From: Affinirhizobium lemnae
GTDB taxonomy: Bacteria > Pseudomonadota > Alphaproteobacteria > Rhizobiales > Rhizobiaceae
Length of the DNA stretch: 35,068 nt
Direction: 5' to 3'
Assembly (NCBI RefSeq): GCF_022968395.1
Contig: NZ_JALJQZ010000037.1
Location: 1-35,068, forward strand
Part shown: piece after piece, positions 16,406 through 24,536 of the stretch
Layout of the letters: each line of letters begins with the position of its first letter
How positions within the stretch are numbered: the stretch's first letter is position 1
The notes under the pieces: generated by a model
Databases searched by the model: none
What the model saw: the letters and a program-made list of their open reading frames with translations, nothing else
Told to the model about the DNA's origin: nothing
Translations under genes and position numbers: made by a program

Positions 16406-17198
16406 ATGCCGAGTTCTGATTGGCGCTCGCCGGCCGCCTATGCGGATACCAATGGTTTATCTGCCGCCGGCTTTGCCTGGGAATATCTCCGCCGCGACGA
16501 AGATTATCGCGGCGATTTTCATCGGGTGAGCGCTTGTCCACCAGATGAGCCGGAAACCCTCAGCGCGTTCTCCGAACGCTGGGGGTTGCGATTTCCCGGC
16601 CGACCCCAATCTCGCAGCCGGTTCTGCCGAGGTGTTCTGGCTACCTGCACTGCTGCCTGAAGCCTTCGAGTTAAGGCCGGTGATGGCTGCTTCCGAAGAT
16701 ACGGTTGCCATACCCATTGATCTCGCCCGCTTGCCCCATATCACCGTCCGCGCCACCGCCGATGATGAACGGCATAGCCGCTGGCAGGTCGGAGATGCCG
16801 TCCATCAGTTCTGGATCGCTGATTCCAACATCTCTGTTGCAACCTCCTATGTCGTACTGTTGCCGCTCGATGCCTTCACTGAGTTGCGTGCCTTGGCAAT
16901 CCTACGCTTCTGGCGTGCCTTGGTCGGACGGCCGCCGGGCGAATATGCCCACGTCCTGCCGCCACAAACCCGTAACCGTCATGTCCTGATCCTGCGCGCA
17001 CTCGATGGCCGGAGTGATGGGGCGAGCTATCGGCAAATTGCCGAAACGCTTTTCGGTTTCCACGGCAGCAAGGCGGATTGGGAGAGCGATCCGCGCAAGA
17101 ACCTGACCCGGCGTCTGGTCGCCGATGGCAACCACTACATGCGTGGCGGCTATCGCGACCTTTTGCATCATCCCCTTCGCCTGCCGCGCCGCCGCTGA
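16406..17198 (+). CDS. fseA: FseA-like excision activator (DUF6499-DUF2285) made by +1 frameshifting
   Basis: Two overlapping frames encode halves of one protein. Frame one (16406-16660, 84 residues if read alone) starts MPSSDWRSPAAYADTNG and has the DUF6499 pattern up to ERWGLRF. Homology then continues in the +1 frame from PADPNLAAGSAEVFW to the DUF2285 region (ILRALDGRSDGASYRQIAETL, MRGGYRDLL) and stops at 17198. A slip from TTT to TTC at 16592-16595 joins them into about 263 residues. The same UUU-to-UUC slip was shown for FseA of Mesorhizobium ICEMlSymR7A, where the fused msi172-msi171 product activates the excisionase gene rdfS. Here an rdfS-like gene follows directly. GAGG eight bases before ATG 16406 supports the start. 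A simple inactivating insertion of one C is the alternative. Confidence 0.72.
16581..16597 (+). promoter_or_regulatory. Probable +1 programmed frameshift site
   Basis: Frame one reads CGA TTT CCC. Shifting tRNA-Phe by one base to TTC puts the ribosome into the DUF2285 frame with CCG next. A GGGGG run (16581-16585) lies six bases before the TTT and could act as an internal Shine-Dalgarno-like stimulator, though the spacing is longer than in prfB. The slip codon is the one reported for FseA. The stimulator is my inference. Confidence 0.6.
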
Positions 17199-17234
17199 TG
17201 GCAACAGCGCTTGATCGTTACTGTGCCATGCGGG

Positions 17235-17266
17235 GTGCCGGAATCGCACCCCCCTGATTCCGGCAC
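17235..17266. terminator. Hairpin between the fseA-like gene and the excisionase gene
   Basis: GTGCCGGAATC (17235-17245) pairs perfectly with GATTCCGGCAC (17256-17266) around ten bases. It could end the fseA-like transcript and so separate it from the excisionase operon, which would then need its own promoter in 17267-17353, as expected if the upstream product activates it. Confidence 0.5.
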
Positions 17267-17353
17267 GCTGCAAGCCGCCGTTTCTTCGCCAGGGTTCGCC
17301 ATAGCCCGCTGCCATTGCCGGTAGCCCGCTCGAACCCGACCGGAGATCCGATC

Positions 17354-17623
17354 ATGCTTGATCCCAAAACGGGGCTGCCGCCCCGATACCTGCGCACGCC
17401 CGATGCGGCGCGCTTCCTCGGCATTTCCATCCGCACGCTGGAAAAGCATCGCACCTATGGCACCGGCCCGTTCTACCGCAAGATCGGCGGCCGGATCGTC
17501 TATTCCATCGACGACCTCCAATCCTGGACCGATGCCGGTATCCGCAAGTCCGCGTCGGAGCAGACCGCCACCCGCGTTTTCCCGGCCCGTCCGCTGACGC
17601 CGGCCGAAAAGGCGTCCCGCTGA
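17354..17623 (+). CDS. rdfS: Excisionase / recombination directionality factor, RdfS-like
   Basis: The 89-residue protein has an AlpA/MerR-type winged helix: RYLRTPDAARFLGISIRTLEKHR followed by GPFYRKIGGRIVYSIDDLQSW. Small proteins of this type bend att-site DNA to drive excision and in ICEMlSymR7A also turn on transfer genes. Its place immediately after the FseA-like gene, and the TGA-ATG junction with repA at 17621-17626, match that role. GGAG lies nine bases before the ATG. The gene name is assigned by context and fold. A plain transcriptional regulator is the alternative. Confidence 0.7.
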   Translation: MLDPKTGLPPRYLRTPDAARFLGISIRTLEKHRTYGTGPFYRKIGGRIVYSIDDLQSWTDAGIRKSASEQTATRVFPARPLTPAEKASR

Positions 17624-18703
17624 ATGCCGGGCGCCGATCATCACGACAGCCAACGTCTCACACGGGGCAGCGAACGCCAGCGGCTCGATCCCTTCGTGAT
17701 CGCCACCGGCGATGCCAGCCCGCGCGACCAGCGAGACCTCATGGAACGCCCGTTCTTCTCGCTCGCGAAAGCCAGGCGCATCGCGCCAATCCTCTACGAG
17801 GCCGGTGGCCAGCGCGTCGAAGTCCACGCATTGCCCGAACACGGCATGGCGACGATCTGGGATGCCGATGTGCTGATCTGGGCCGCCAGCCAGATCGTCG
17901 AGGCCGAGAACCACGGCCTGCGCACCTCGCGCTTCCTGCGCTTTACGCCCTATCAGCTCTTGCAGGCCGTCGGCCGCGCGACCGGCGCGCGCGAATACCG
18001 CCTTCTGAAGGGCGCGCTCGCCCGCCTGCAATCGACCGTGATCCGCACCACCATCCGTCATGGCGAGCATTGGCGGCGGCATCAATTCTCCTGGATCAAC
18101 GAATGGGAGGAATTGACCACCCGCGACGGCCGCGTCGAGGGCATGGAGTTCGTCCTGCCCGACTGGTTCTATCGCGGCGTCATCGACCGCTCGTTGGTCC
18201 TGACCATCGACCCGCTCTATTTCCGGCTGACCGGCGGCATCGAACGCTGGCTCTACCGCGTCGCCCGCAAACACGCCGGCCATCAGCAACATGGCTGGCT
18301 GTTCGAGGTCGCCCATCTTCACGAAAAGTCGGGGAGCCTCGCGCGCGTCTCAGATTTCGCGCTGGACCTGCGCCGCATCGCCGCCCGCCAGCCATTGCCC
18401 GGCTACCGCCTCGACATCTGGCGCGAAGGCCGGCGCGAAATGCTGCAAATCCGCCCCTTCGGCTTGTCCACAGTGCCTGTGGACGACGCTGTGGAAACGC
18501 TCGTGACTTCGGGCGCAAACGGTATCGGGACTTCGGGCGCAGCACTATCGGGATTTCGGGCGCACGAACCGCAGTTAAGTCTCTGGTCCGAAAAGCGGAA
18601 TCCGACTGCTAACTTAGAGTCTAACAAAGAATCTAACTCTTCTTCTTTGACGCGCACGCACGCGAGGCATGGTGCCGGTGCCACCGGCAGGCGGTCGTCA
18701 TGA
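17624..18703 (+). CDS. repA: Replication initiator protein RepA (RPA family)
   Basis: The 359-residue protein belongs to the plasmid replication initiator A family, seen in the segments LMERPFFSLAKARR, VLIWAASQIVEAEN, LRFTPYQLLQAVGR, RLLKGALARLQSTVIRTT and GIERWLYRVARKHAG. Such initiators bind iterons and open the origin. Several ICEs carry one to copy themselves after excision. It follows the excisionase without a gap and overlaps parA by four bases. The last ~65 residues are low complexity and coincide with DNA repeats (see the origin entry), so this end may be shaped by its DNA function. Base composition changes there to AT-rich. Confidence 0.87.
   Translation: MPGADHHDSQRLTRGSERQRLDPFVIATGDASPRDQRDLMERPFFSLAKARRIAPILYEAGGQRVEVHALPEHGMATIWDADVLIWAASQIVEAENHGLRTSRFLRFTPYQLLQAVGRATGAREYRLLKGALARLQSTVIRTTIRHGEHWRRHQFSWINEWEELTTRDGRVEGMEFVLPDWFYRGVIDRSLVLTIDPLYFRLTGGIERWLYRVARKHAGHQQHGWLFEVAHLHEKSGSLARVSDFALDLRRIAARQPLPGYRLDIWREGRREMLQIRPFGLSTVPVDDAVETLVTSGANGIGTSGAALSGFRAHEPQLSLWSEKRNPTANLESNKESNSSSLTRTHARHGAGATGRRSS
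18464..18650. promoter_or_regulatory. Candidate replication origin inside the 3' end of repA
   Basis: Three elements follow in order. TTGTCCACA (18464-18472), one mismatch from the DnaA-box consensus, forms a dyad with TGTGGAC (18478-18484). Then GA(C/T)TTCGGGCGCA occurs three times at 18505, 18529 and 18552, spaced 24 and 23 bases, about two helical turns. Copies two and three share the longer TATCGGGA(C/T)TTCGGGCGCA. Finally 18609-18650 is AT-rich and holds GAGTCTAAC and GAATCTAAC 12 bases apart. DnaA boxes, iterons and an AT-rich unwinding zone are the usual parts of an iteron origin. Function is inferred. Confidence 0.5.
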
Positions 18704-19350
18704 TCGTCGCGCTCCTCAATCAGAAGGGCGGCGTCGGCAAGACGACCCTGGCGCTGAACCTTGCTGGCGAGTGGGCTAGCCGGGGGTTGCGCGTCATCCT
18801 GATCGACGCCGACCCGCAAGGCTCCGCGCTCGACTGGTCCCAGCAGCGGGCGAGTGAGGGCCTGGGCCGCCTGTTCGGCGTCGTCGGCCTGGCCCGCGAC
18901 ACGCTGCACCGGGAAGCGCCGGAGCTGGCGCGCGATGCCGACATGATCGTCATCGACGGCCCGCCGCGTGTCGCCGCGCTGATGCGCTCGGCGCTGCTCG
19001 CCGCCGACCTGGTGCTGATCCCCGTGCAGCCATCGCCGCTCGACGGCTGGGCCTCGGCGGAAATGCTGGCGCTCCTCACCGAGGCGCGCATCTATCGGCC
19101 GGACCTCGTCGCCCGCTTTGTGCTCAACCGATGTGGCACACGCACCGTGCTCGCCCGAGAGACGGCCGAGACACTGACCGACCATGATCCGCCGGTGCTG
19201 ACCGCCACCATCGGCCAGCGGATCGCCTTCGCGGTTGCTGCCCAGTCGGGGCGGCTGGTCTCCGAATTGGACGACGACACCCCCGCAGCCCGCGAGATCG
19301 CGGCGCTGGCGGACGAGATCGACCGCCTGCATATCGGGAGGACGCGATGA
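18700..19350 (+). CDS. parA: ParA-family partition ATPase
   Basis: The 216-residue protein has a deviant Walker A motif KGGVGKTT at residues 9-16, a second conserved box VILIDADPQGSALDW, and MIVIDGPP as the Walker B equivalent. It is the short ParA type without an N-terminal helix-turn-helix, as in plasmid type Ib systems. It would form nucleoid-bound gradients that segregate the excised element. It starts within the repA stop (ATGA overlap) and is overlapped in the same way by the next gene, so the operon is translationally coupled. Confidence 0.92.
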   Translation: MIVALLNQKGGVGKTTLALNLAGEWASRGLRVILIDADPQGSALDWSQQRASEGLGRLFGVVGLARDTLHREAPELARDADMIVIDGPPRVAALMRSALLAADLVLIPVQPSPLDGWASAEMLALLTEARIYRPDLVARFVLNRCGTRTVLARETAETLTDHDPPVLTATIGQRIAFAVAAQSGRLVSELDDDTPAAREIAALADEIDRLHIGRTR

Positions 19351-19595
19351 GCGAGCGTCCGACCCGTCGCGGCTTCGCCGCCCGTCCGGCCGATCCCGAA
19401 CACTGGATCAAAGCCGCAGATACCCCGCCGCGAGATAGCGATGCCGCCGGTTTCACCGCGCGGCTCACCATTGACGTGACGCCCGAGCTGCGCGGCCGGA
19501 TCAAGATCGCCGCGTTCCGGCGCGGCATCACCGTCGCCGACATGCTGCGCGATCTGCTCGCGCGCGAATTTTCCACCACCAACGGAGACCCATGA
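19347..19595 (+). CDS. Small ribbon-helix-helix protein, probable ParA partner
   Basis: The 82-residue product has a disordered, Pro/Arg-rich N-terminus (about 1-38) and a C-terminal ribbon-helix-helix candidate: FTARLTIDVTPELRGRIKIA then RGITVADMLRDLLAREF. Type Ib ParA proteins usually pair with small DNA-binding proteins of just this build (ParG-like), whose N-terminal tail contains an arginine that stimulates the ATPase. The ATGA overlap with parA supports this. The centromere site is not identified, but the repeats in 18505-18564 are candidates. Confidence 0.7.
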   Translation: MSERPTRRGFAARPADPEHWIKAADTPPRDSDAAGFTARLTIDVTPELRGRIKIAAFRRGITVADMLRDLLAREFSTTNGDP

Positions 19596-20116
19596 TGACC
19601 GGCAACGCGGCCCTCCGCTTGCGCGGCGGCCCTGTGCCGATCGTGCAGGCGTCCGATAATCTCACCCATGTCGAACTGACGCATATCGAAAAGCGCGTCG
19701 AGAACTGGATCAGGTTCGGGCGGCATGTGCGCGAAACGATCCTCGATCGCCGCCGCCGCGTGCTTTCGTATCGGCCCGGCAGCGTCTTCGCTTTCGTCCG
19801 ATGGGCGGCGAACGACTTCGGCACCGTCAGTTCACGGATCGACATCGTGCGCGCGGTCGATCCCGGCGAGCCATATCAGACCTTGCGCTGCGTCCGTCCC
19901 GGCGGCGACATCCTGCTGACGGTCGATGGTTGGCCGAAGGTCGAACAGGCGCTCCGGCATATCGACGCGATAGAAGCCGCCAACATCGAACCGAACGAGG
20001 TTTCGCCCGACCATTGGCGGCATGTCAGCAACCGGATTGGCACTGGCCACGAACCGCGCGCCTACACGCCGGAACGCCATCAGGCGTGGCTCAAGCGCCG
20101 GGAGATCGAACAATGA
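19592..20116 (+). CDS. DUF2840 domain protein
   Basis: The 174-residue protein matches the DUF2840 family found beside traF and parA in alphaproteobacterial ICEs: LTHVELTHIEKRVENWIRFG, RRRRVLSYRPGSVFAFVRW, and a C-terminal LKRREI tail. No catalytic motif or membrane segment is evident, and its function is unknown. It begins with ATGATG (19592 or 19595), overlapping the previous stop. Its own stop overlaps the traF start. Confidence 0.85.
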   Translation: MMTGNAALRLRGGPVPIVQASDNLTHVELTHIEKRVENWIRFGRHVRETILDRRRRVLSYRPGSVFAFVRWAANDFGTVSSRIDIVRAVDPGEPYQTLRCVRPGGDILLTVDGWPKVEQALRHIDAIEAANIEPNEVSPDHWRHVSNRIGTGHEPRAYTPERHQAWLKRREIEQ

Positions 20117-20658
20117 CCCGCTTCGGCTATGTCATGGTGACGTATTTCGCGACGATGGGCGTCGCCATCGCCTCCTTCGTTCCGACGCCGCTGCGCCTCG
20201 TCTGGAACGCTTCGGCCAGCGTGCCGATCGGCCTCTACGCCCTTGATCCACCGCGCCATCTCGCCGTCGGCGATCTGGTCGCCGTGATGCCGGACAAGCC
20301 GCTCGCCGACTGGATGGTCGAGCGCGGCTATATCGGTCGTGATGTGCCGCTGATGAAGCGTGTCGCAGCACTTCCCGGCCAGCAGGTTTGCCGCACCGGC
20401 AACGCCGTCACCGTCGATGCCGTGCCGTTCGGCGATGCGCTCGACCGCGACAAGCGCGGCCGTCCGCTGCCAGTCTGGCAGGGCTGCCGCCGCATTGCGG
20501 ACGGCGACATCTTCCTGATGAACCCGGATGTGCCGGACAGCCTGGACGGCCGCTACTTCGGCCCGATCTCGGCGCGCACCATCATCGGCAAGGCGACGCC
20601 ACTCTACACCGACGAGGTCGGCGACGGCCGTTTCGTCTGGCGCGCCGCCACGCGCTGA
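20113..20658 (+). CDS. traF: TraF-type S26 signal peptidase, conjugative
   Basis: The 181-residue protein has an N-terminal membrane segment (about 5-26), the catalytic Ser36 in SASVPIGLY and the general-base Lys82 in PLMKRVAALPGQ, the S26C arrangement of TraF. TraF of IncP plasmids trims and cyclises the TrbC pilin in the periplasm, so its substrate here is probably the TrbC at 33698. A Cys pair (QVCRTGN, QGCRR) is usual in the family. The start at 20113 overlaps the DUF2840 stop. A longer in-frame extension to 19801 is not supported. Confidence 0.9.
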   Translation: MTRFGYVMVTYFATMGVAIASFVPTPLRLVWNASASVPIGLYALDPPRHLAVGDLVAVMPDKPLADWMVERGYIGRDVPLMKRVAALPGQQVCRTGNAVTVDAVPFGDALDRDKRGRPLPVWQGCRRIADGDIFLMNPDVPDSLDGRYFGPISARTIIGKATPLYTDEVGDGRFVWRAATR

Positions 20659-20681
20659 CCGCTTCCCGTCGGCGGGAGCGG
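20659..20681 (+). terminator. Hairpin between traF and the second DUF736 gene
   Basis: CCGCTTCCCG pairs with CGGGAGCGG through a stem with one bulged T and a TCGG loop, starting right after the traF stop. It lies 45 bases before the next start codon and could attenuate rather than end transcription. Confidence 0.45.
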
Positions 20682-20725
20682 TGCTCGCCGAGGGGTTTCC
20701 CAAACTCGCCGCCAAGGAAACCATC

Positions 20726-21073
20726 ATGCCACAGATCGGCCAGTTCACCCGCGACCCATCCGGCTTCGCCGGGCGCATCGAAACCTTCACGCTCTTCCGC
20801 GACATCGCACTCGTTCCGGCCGTGCCGTCCGACGCCGAGAATGCGCCCGACTATCGCATCCATGTGCGCGATGACGGCAGCGACGAGAACTGCCAGGAGG
20901 TCGGTGCGGGCTGGAAACGCACCGGCGAACGTGCAGGCGAATATGTCGCGCTGCTGATCGACGATCCCGCCTTGCCGCAGCCGATCCGCGCCAATCTGTT
21001 TCGCGACGACGAGGCCGGCAACGCCTGGTCGCTGCACTGGTCCCGGCCGGTCAAGCGCGACGGAAAGGACTGA
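20726..21073 (+). CDS. DUF736 family protein (second copy)
   Basis: The 115-residue protein shares the DUF736 layout with the copy at 14542 (MPQIGQFTRDPSGFAGRIET, ENAPDYRIH, GAGWKRTGERAGEYVALLIDDP, WSLHWSRP) but is well diverged, so the two are old paralogues rather than a recent duplication. AAGGAAA lies eight bases before the ATG. It sits between traF and the lytic transglycosylase in the transfer operon, which suggests a role linked to DNA transfer. The actual function is unknown. Confidence 0.88.
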   Translation: MPQIGQFTRDPSGFAGRIETFTLFRDIALVPAVPSDAENAPDYRIHVRDDGSDENCQEVGAGWKRTGERAGEYVALLIDDPALPQPIRANLFRDDEAGNAWSLHWSRPVKRDGKD

Positions 21074-21077
21074 CATC

Positions 21078-22007
21078 ATGCGATCCGTCAGACTGTCCGC
21101 CCGCGCGATCCCGTTCATCAAGGTCATTCCTTTGTTCGCGGAAAAGCCGTCTCATTCCTTCGTCCCGCTCGAACGCAGGTCGGCCGGCGCGCGCAGCGAA
21201 GGTCAAGGACGATCGAAGATCGGCGCTTCGCGCGTATCCTTGACCGCAGCGAGCACGCTGGCAGGCTGGCGTCGTAGCGGAGAAGGCCATCATGCCCGAT
21301 GGGCGATCATTCTGATCGCGGGCCTGCTGTCGAGCGGGATGACACCGCCAATCGCACTGGCGCAGACCGTGCCCATAACGCAGCCGTCGCCACGCGATCA
21401 TTATGCCGGCTTGATCGCCGAGGCGGCGCAGCGGTTCGAGAATCCGGCCGCATGGATCAGGGCGGTTCTGCGCGCCGAAAGTGCTGGCGATCCGCGTGCT
21501 GTCTCCCCCAAGGGCGCGATCGGACTGATGCAGGTGATGCCCGACACCTGGGCCGATCTGCGCATCCGTCATCGTCTCAGCTCCGATCCGTATGACCCAC
21601 GGGACAACATCATCGCCGGGGCGGCCTATATCCGCGAACTGTTCGACCGCTATGGTTCGCCCGGCTGGATCGCGGCCTACAACGCCGGTCCCGGTCGCTA
21701 TGAAGCATCGCTCAAGGGCCGTCCGCTTCCGGCCGAGACCCGCGCCTATGTCGCCACCGTCGTTCCCAATCTCGACGGCGGCGATGTGCCTCGCGCCGTC
21801 ACGGTCGCTGCGGCCGATCCGTTCGCCTGGACCCACGCGCCGCTGTTCATCGCACAGCCGGATCGCCGTCCCGCCGCCGATCCCGTGCAGGCTGAGCGTC
21901 GCCCGAATGACGCTGCATCGACGCCCGCCATGCGCGATGTCTCCGCCATCGTGCCGCAATCGGGCGGCTTGTTCGTCGCACGGGCGGATACGGGACGACA
22001 ACCATGA
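21078..22007 (+). CDS. Lytic transglycosylase, conjugation-associated
   Basis: The 309-residue protein has a transmembrane or signal segment at about 74-96 (AIILIAGLLSSG...IALAQ), unusually far from its start, then an SLT domain with the catalytic Glu134 in RAESAGDPRAVSPKGAIGLMQVMPDTW region, and the later AAYNAGPGRY motif. It would cut peptidoglycan to let the mating channel span the wall (VirB1-like role). The residues before ~70 are basic and may be a cytoplasmic tail, or translation may begin later. AAAGGA precedes 21078. The stop overlaps ATG 22004 of the next frame. Confidence 0.88.
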   Translation: MRSVRLSARAIPFIKVIPLFAEKPSHSFVPLERRSAGARSEGQGRSKIGASRVSLTAASTLAGWRRSGEGHHARWAIILIAGLLSSGMTPPIALAQTVPITQPSPRDHYAGLIAEAAQRFENPAAWIRAVLRAESAGDPRAVSPKGAIGLMQVMPDTWADLRIRHRLSSDPYDPRDNIIAGAAYIRELFDRYGSPGWIAAYNAGPGRYEASLKGRPLPAETRAYVATVVPNLDGGDVPRAVTVAAADPFAWTHAPLFIAQPDRRPAADPVQAERRPNDAASTPAMRDVSAIVPQSGGLFVARADTGRQP

Positions 22008-22300
22008 GCATCGCGATCCTTTCCCGACCGTGGGCTTTGGCAGTGTGCAGTGGATGGGGCTGGCAACAGTCTCATCCCTGGGCAGGAGGGGCAGAACAGA
22101 CAGGAAGGCGGGAGGGCAAGATTAAACGAACCGGCACCCCATGGGTCCGGTTCGGGGGCCAAGCCCTTGTCTGCACACTGTTCGGGGCGGCACCAGCTCC
22201 GGGCCGCCATGGTGCCGCGAGGCGCGGCAAAGCCAGTATCTGCCGCGTTTCTCGCGGCACTGTGCGCCCACATCGGTGGTTTCGGGCGGATCGGCGATGA
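22004..22300 (+). CDS. Possible small coupled ORF between the transglycosylase and relaxase
   Basis: A 98-residue frame starts with ATGA over the transglycosylase stop and ends with its TGA inside the ATG of the relaxase, so it bridges the two genes exactly. That is what a coupled gene would look like. The predicted product is odd, rich in Trp, Arg and Gly, and matches nothing I know. Other frames are open here too because of high GC. The stretch also holds the dyad GAACCGG/CCGGTTC (about 22129-22155) next to the relaxase gene and could instead contain oriT. Confidence 0.3.
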   Translation: MSIAILSRPWALAVCSGWGWQQSHPWAGGAEQTGRREGKIKRTGTPWVRFGGQALVCTLFGAAPAPGRHGAARRGKASICRVSRGTVRPHRWFRADRR

Positions 22301-24348
22301 GCGGCGACGACGACAACCGCTTCCAGCCGAGGCCCGGCCGCGTGCGTTCCGACGCGCTGAAGGCGGGCCAGGCCAAGAGCTTCCTCAGCACCGTGCGCAA
22401 GATCACCCGCCAGCAGCAGGCCGCGTCCGGTCGAAGCCGGTCGGCGAAAGGCGGCGGCCCTGGGCGCGCGGCAAAGGGCAAAGGCACGATCGCCTCCGGC
22501 CGTGGCGTGCAGCGTGGGCGCGGCGCGGCCTTCGTGCGCGCCCGCAACCTGTCGAATGGCTGGAGCCATCGCCAGCCCGGCAGCCGCCGCGTCATCGTCA
22601 AATCCCGGTCTGTCCGGGGCGCGGGCAAGAGCGGCAAGGCCGCCGCCCATCTGCGCTACATCCAGCGCGACGGCACATCCCGCGAGGGCGAACGCGGCCA
22701 GCTCTATTCCGCCACCGAGGACCGCACTGACGGAGACGCCTTTCTCGATCGCGGCCAGGACGATCGCCACCAGTTCCGCTTCATCGTCTCGCCCGAGGAC
22801 GCTGGCGACCTCGCTGACCTCACCGGCTATACCCGCGAGTTGATGGCGCAGGTCGAGGCCGACCTTGGGACCAAACTCGATTGGGTCGCGGTCAATCACC
22901 ACAACACCGGCCATCCCCATGTCCATATCATCGTCAACGGTCGCGACGATCTCGGCCAGGATCTCGTCATCAACGGCGACTATCTCGCCAATGGCATCCG
23001 CGAGCGGGCAAGTGAACTGGCGACGCTGGAACTCGGCCCGGTCACGGAGATCGAACAGCGGCGCAAGTTGATGGCCGAGATCAATCAGGACCGGCTCACC
23101 CGGATCGACCGGGCGATGATCGAACAGGCCGACGGCCGCTTCCTCGACCTGCGTCCCGAACCTGGCGATCTCTCCGGCCAGTCCGACCGCACGATGCGGC
23201 TGCGCCGTCTCGGCAAGCTCGGCGATATGGGCCTCGCCACCGAACACGCCCCGAACGTCTGGGAGTTGAGCGCGCGGCTGGAGCCGACCCTGCGCGAGAT
23301 GGGCGAGCGCGGCGACATCATCCGCACCATGCAGAAGGCGCTCCGGGCCGAGGGCGCAGAACGCGATCCGATGAGTTTCCAGATTCACGGCACCGCGCCC
23401 GCGACGCCGATCATCGGCCGCGTCATCGACAAGCATCTCACCGACGAACTGGGCGAGAACCTGACGCTGGTGGTCGATGGCATCGATGGTCGGACGCATC
23501 ATGTCTCCGGCTTCGATGCGGTGCGCGTCGAGGATGCCCGCATCGGCAGCGTCGTCGAGATCGGGCCGGCGGATAGCACGGGCCGTCCCTCCGATCGCGC
23601 CATCGCCGGCATGGCCGAGGACGGCATTTATCGGCCGAGCCGTCATCTGGAGCAGGCCCGGTTCGAGGGGCGCGTGCCGAACGGCGACTATGAGGGCTTC
23701 GTCGATGCCCATGTCCGCCGGCTAGAGGCGTTGCGCCGCGCCGGGATCGCCGAGCGGATCGACGCAGATCAGTGGCGCATCCCCAGCGACTTCGAGGCGC
23801 GCGCTACCGCCTATGATGCGGCGCGTAACGCCCGCGCCAATATCCGCGTCCTCTCGACATTCGATCTCGAACGTCAGATCGGATCGGACGGCGCGACCTG
23901 GCTCGACCGGCGGCTGGTCGGCGCGGGTGCATCGGACCTGTCCGCGTCAGGGTTCGGCGAACAGGTGCGCGAGGCGATGGAGCGACGCCGCGAGGCTCTG
24001 ATCGACCGGGGTGACGCCGTGCGTCAGGCCGATGGCCGCACCGCCTATCGGCGCAACCTGATCGCCACGCTTCAGGAGCGGGAGGTTGCCCGTATAGGCG
24101 AGGAGATGGCCGCCAGGAAATCACTGCCGTTCCGCGCCGCCGCCGATGGCGAGACCATCACGGGGAAGTTCACCGGGACCGTGCAGCTATCGAGCGGCAA
24201 GTTCGCCATCGTCGAGAAGTCCCACGAGTTCTCTCTTGTCCCGTGGCGGCCGGTCATCGACCGGCAGCTTGGCCGCGAGGTGTCCGGCATCGTGCAGGCT
24301 GGATCAGTGTCTTGGCAGTTGGGACGGCAACGCGGGCTAGCAGTTTGA
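22297..24348 (+). CDS. Relaxase/mobilisation nuclease with DUF3363 domain (RlxS-like)
   Basis: The 683-residue protein carries a VirD2-type relaxase domain after a basic, Gly/Arg-rich N-terminus. SGKAAAHLRYIQRDG marks the start of the catalytic domain, with the metal-binding His triad His206-Pro-His208-Val-His210 in NTGHPHVHIIVNG. The C-terminal ~370 residues correspond to DUF3363, as in RlxS of ICEMlSymR7A. The enzyme would nick oriT and pilot the strand to the coupling protein. Tyr residues in the basic N-terminal region are the nucleophile candidates, but I cannot single one out. An in-frame extension to 22141 exists. ATG 22297 is preferred because the conserved region starts there and it overlaps the preceding frame. 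Confidence 0.87.
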   Translation: MSGDDDNRFQPRPGRVRSDALKAGQAKSFLSTVRKITRQQQAASGRSRSAKGGGPGRAAKGKGTIASGRGVQRGRGAAFVRARNLSNGWSHRQPGSRRVIVKSRSVRGAGKSGKAAAHLRYIQRDGTSREGERGQLYSATEDRTDGDAFLDRGQDDRHQFRFIVSPEDAGDLADLTGYTRELMAQVEADLGTKLDWVAVNHHNTGHPHVHIIVNGRDDLGQDLVINGDYLANGIRERASELATLELGPVTEIEQRRKLMAEINQDRLTRIDRAMIEQADGRFLDLRPEPGDLSGQSDRTMRLRRLGKLGDMGLATEHAPNVWELSARLEPTLREMGERGDIIRTMQKALRAEGAERDPMSFQIHGTAPATPIIGRVIDKHLTDELGENLTLVVDGIDGRTHHVSGFDAVRVEDARIGSVVEIGPADSTGRPSDRAIAGMAEDGIYRPSRHLEQARFEGRVPNGDYEGFVDAHVRRLEALRRAGIAERIDADQWRIPSDFEARATAYDAARNARANIRVLSTFDLERQIGSDGATWLDRRLVGAGASDLSASGFGEQVREAMERRREALIDRGDAVRQADGRTAYRRNLIATLQEREVARIGEEMAARKSLPFRAAADGETITGKFTGTVQLSSGKFAIVEKSHEFSLVPWRPVIDRQLGREVSGIVQAGSVSWQLGRQRGLAV

Positions 24349-24536
24349 TGCCAGCCAAATGCGCTGGATGAAGAGCGTGACTAAGCGGCAATCTGCGAAG
24401 AAGCGCAAGATCGGTCGAGCGACTCTTGTCTGAGAGGCGCTATAGCTCAGCATGTATCGGAATAGACCCTATTCCTGATCCGGCAATAGCTGACTGTGGG
24501 TGATGATTTCGCATAAAGCGCATGGAGTTGAAGAAG
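24349..24536. other. Boundary of the hydrolase/AraC cargo, with a small dyad
   Basis: The spacer after the relaxase is lower in GC than the backbone and contains GGAATA-GACCC-TATTCC (24459-24475), which could be a terminator or a recombination site. No gene or insertion-sequence end is recognisable, so how the following cargo arrived is not shown. Confidence 0.3.

Noticed and set aside
16406..17198. Reading the DUF6499/DUF2285 gene as a plain pseudogene
   Set aside because: The frame break is at TTT-C, the site of programmed slippage known for FseA, and both halves are otherwise intact, so a programmed frameshift is more likely.
17168..18322. 384-codon minus-strand frame
   Set aside because: It is antisense to the excisionase and repA genes, with no family match.
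18505..18564. Short repeats taken as a CRISPR array
   Set aside because: There are only three 13-base repeats with spacers of about 11 bases, inside a coding region and without cas genes; iterons fit better.
22072..23712. 546-codon minus-strand frame
   Set aside because: It is antisense to the relaxase, whose His triad is clear on the plus strand.
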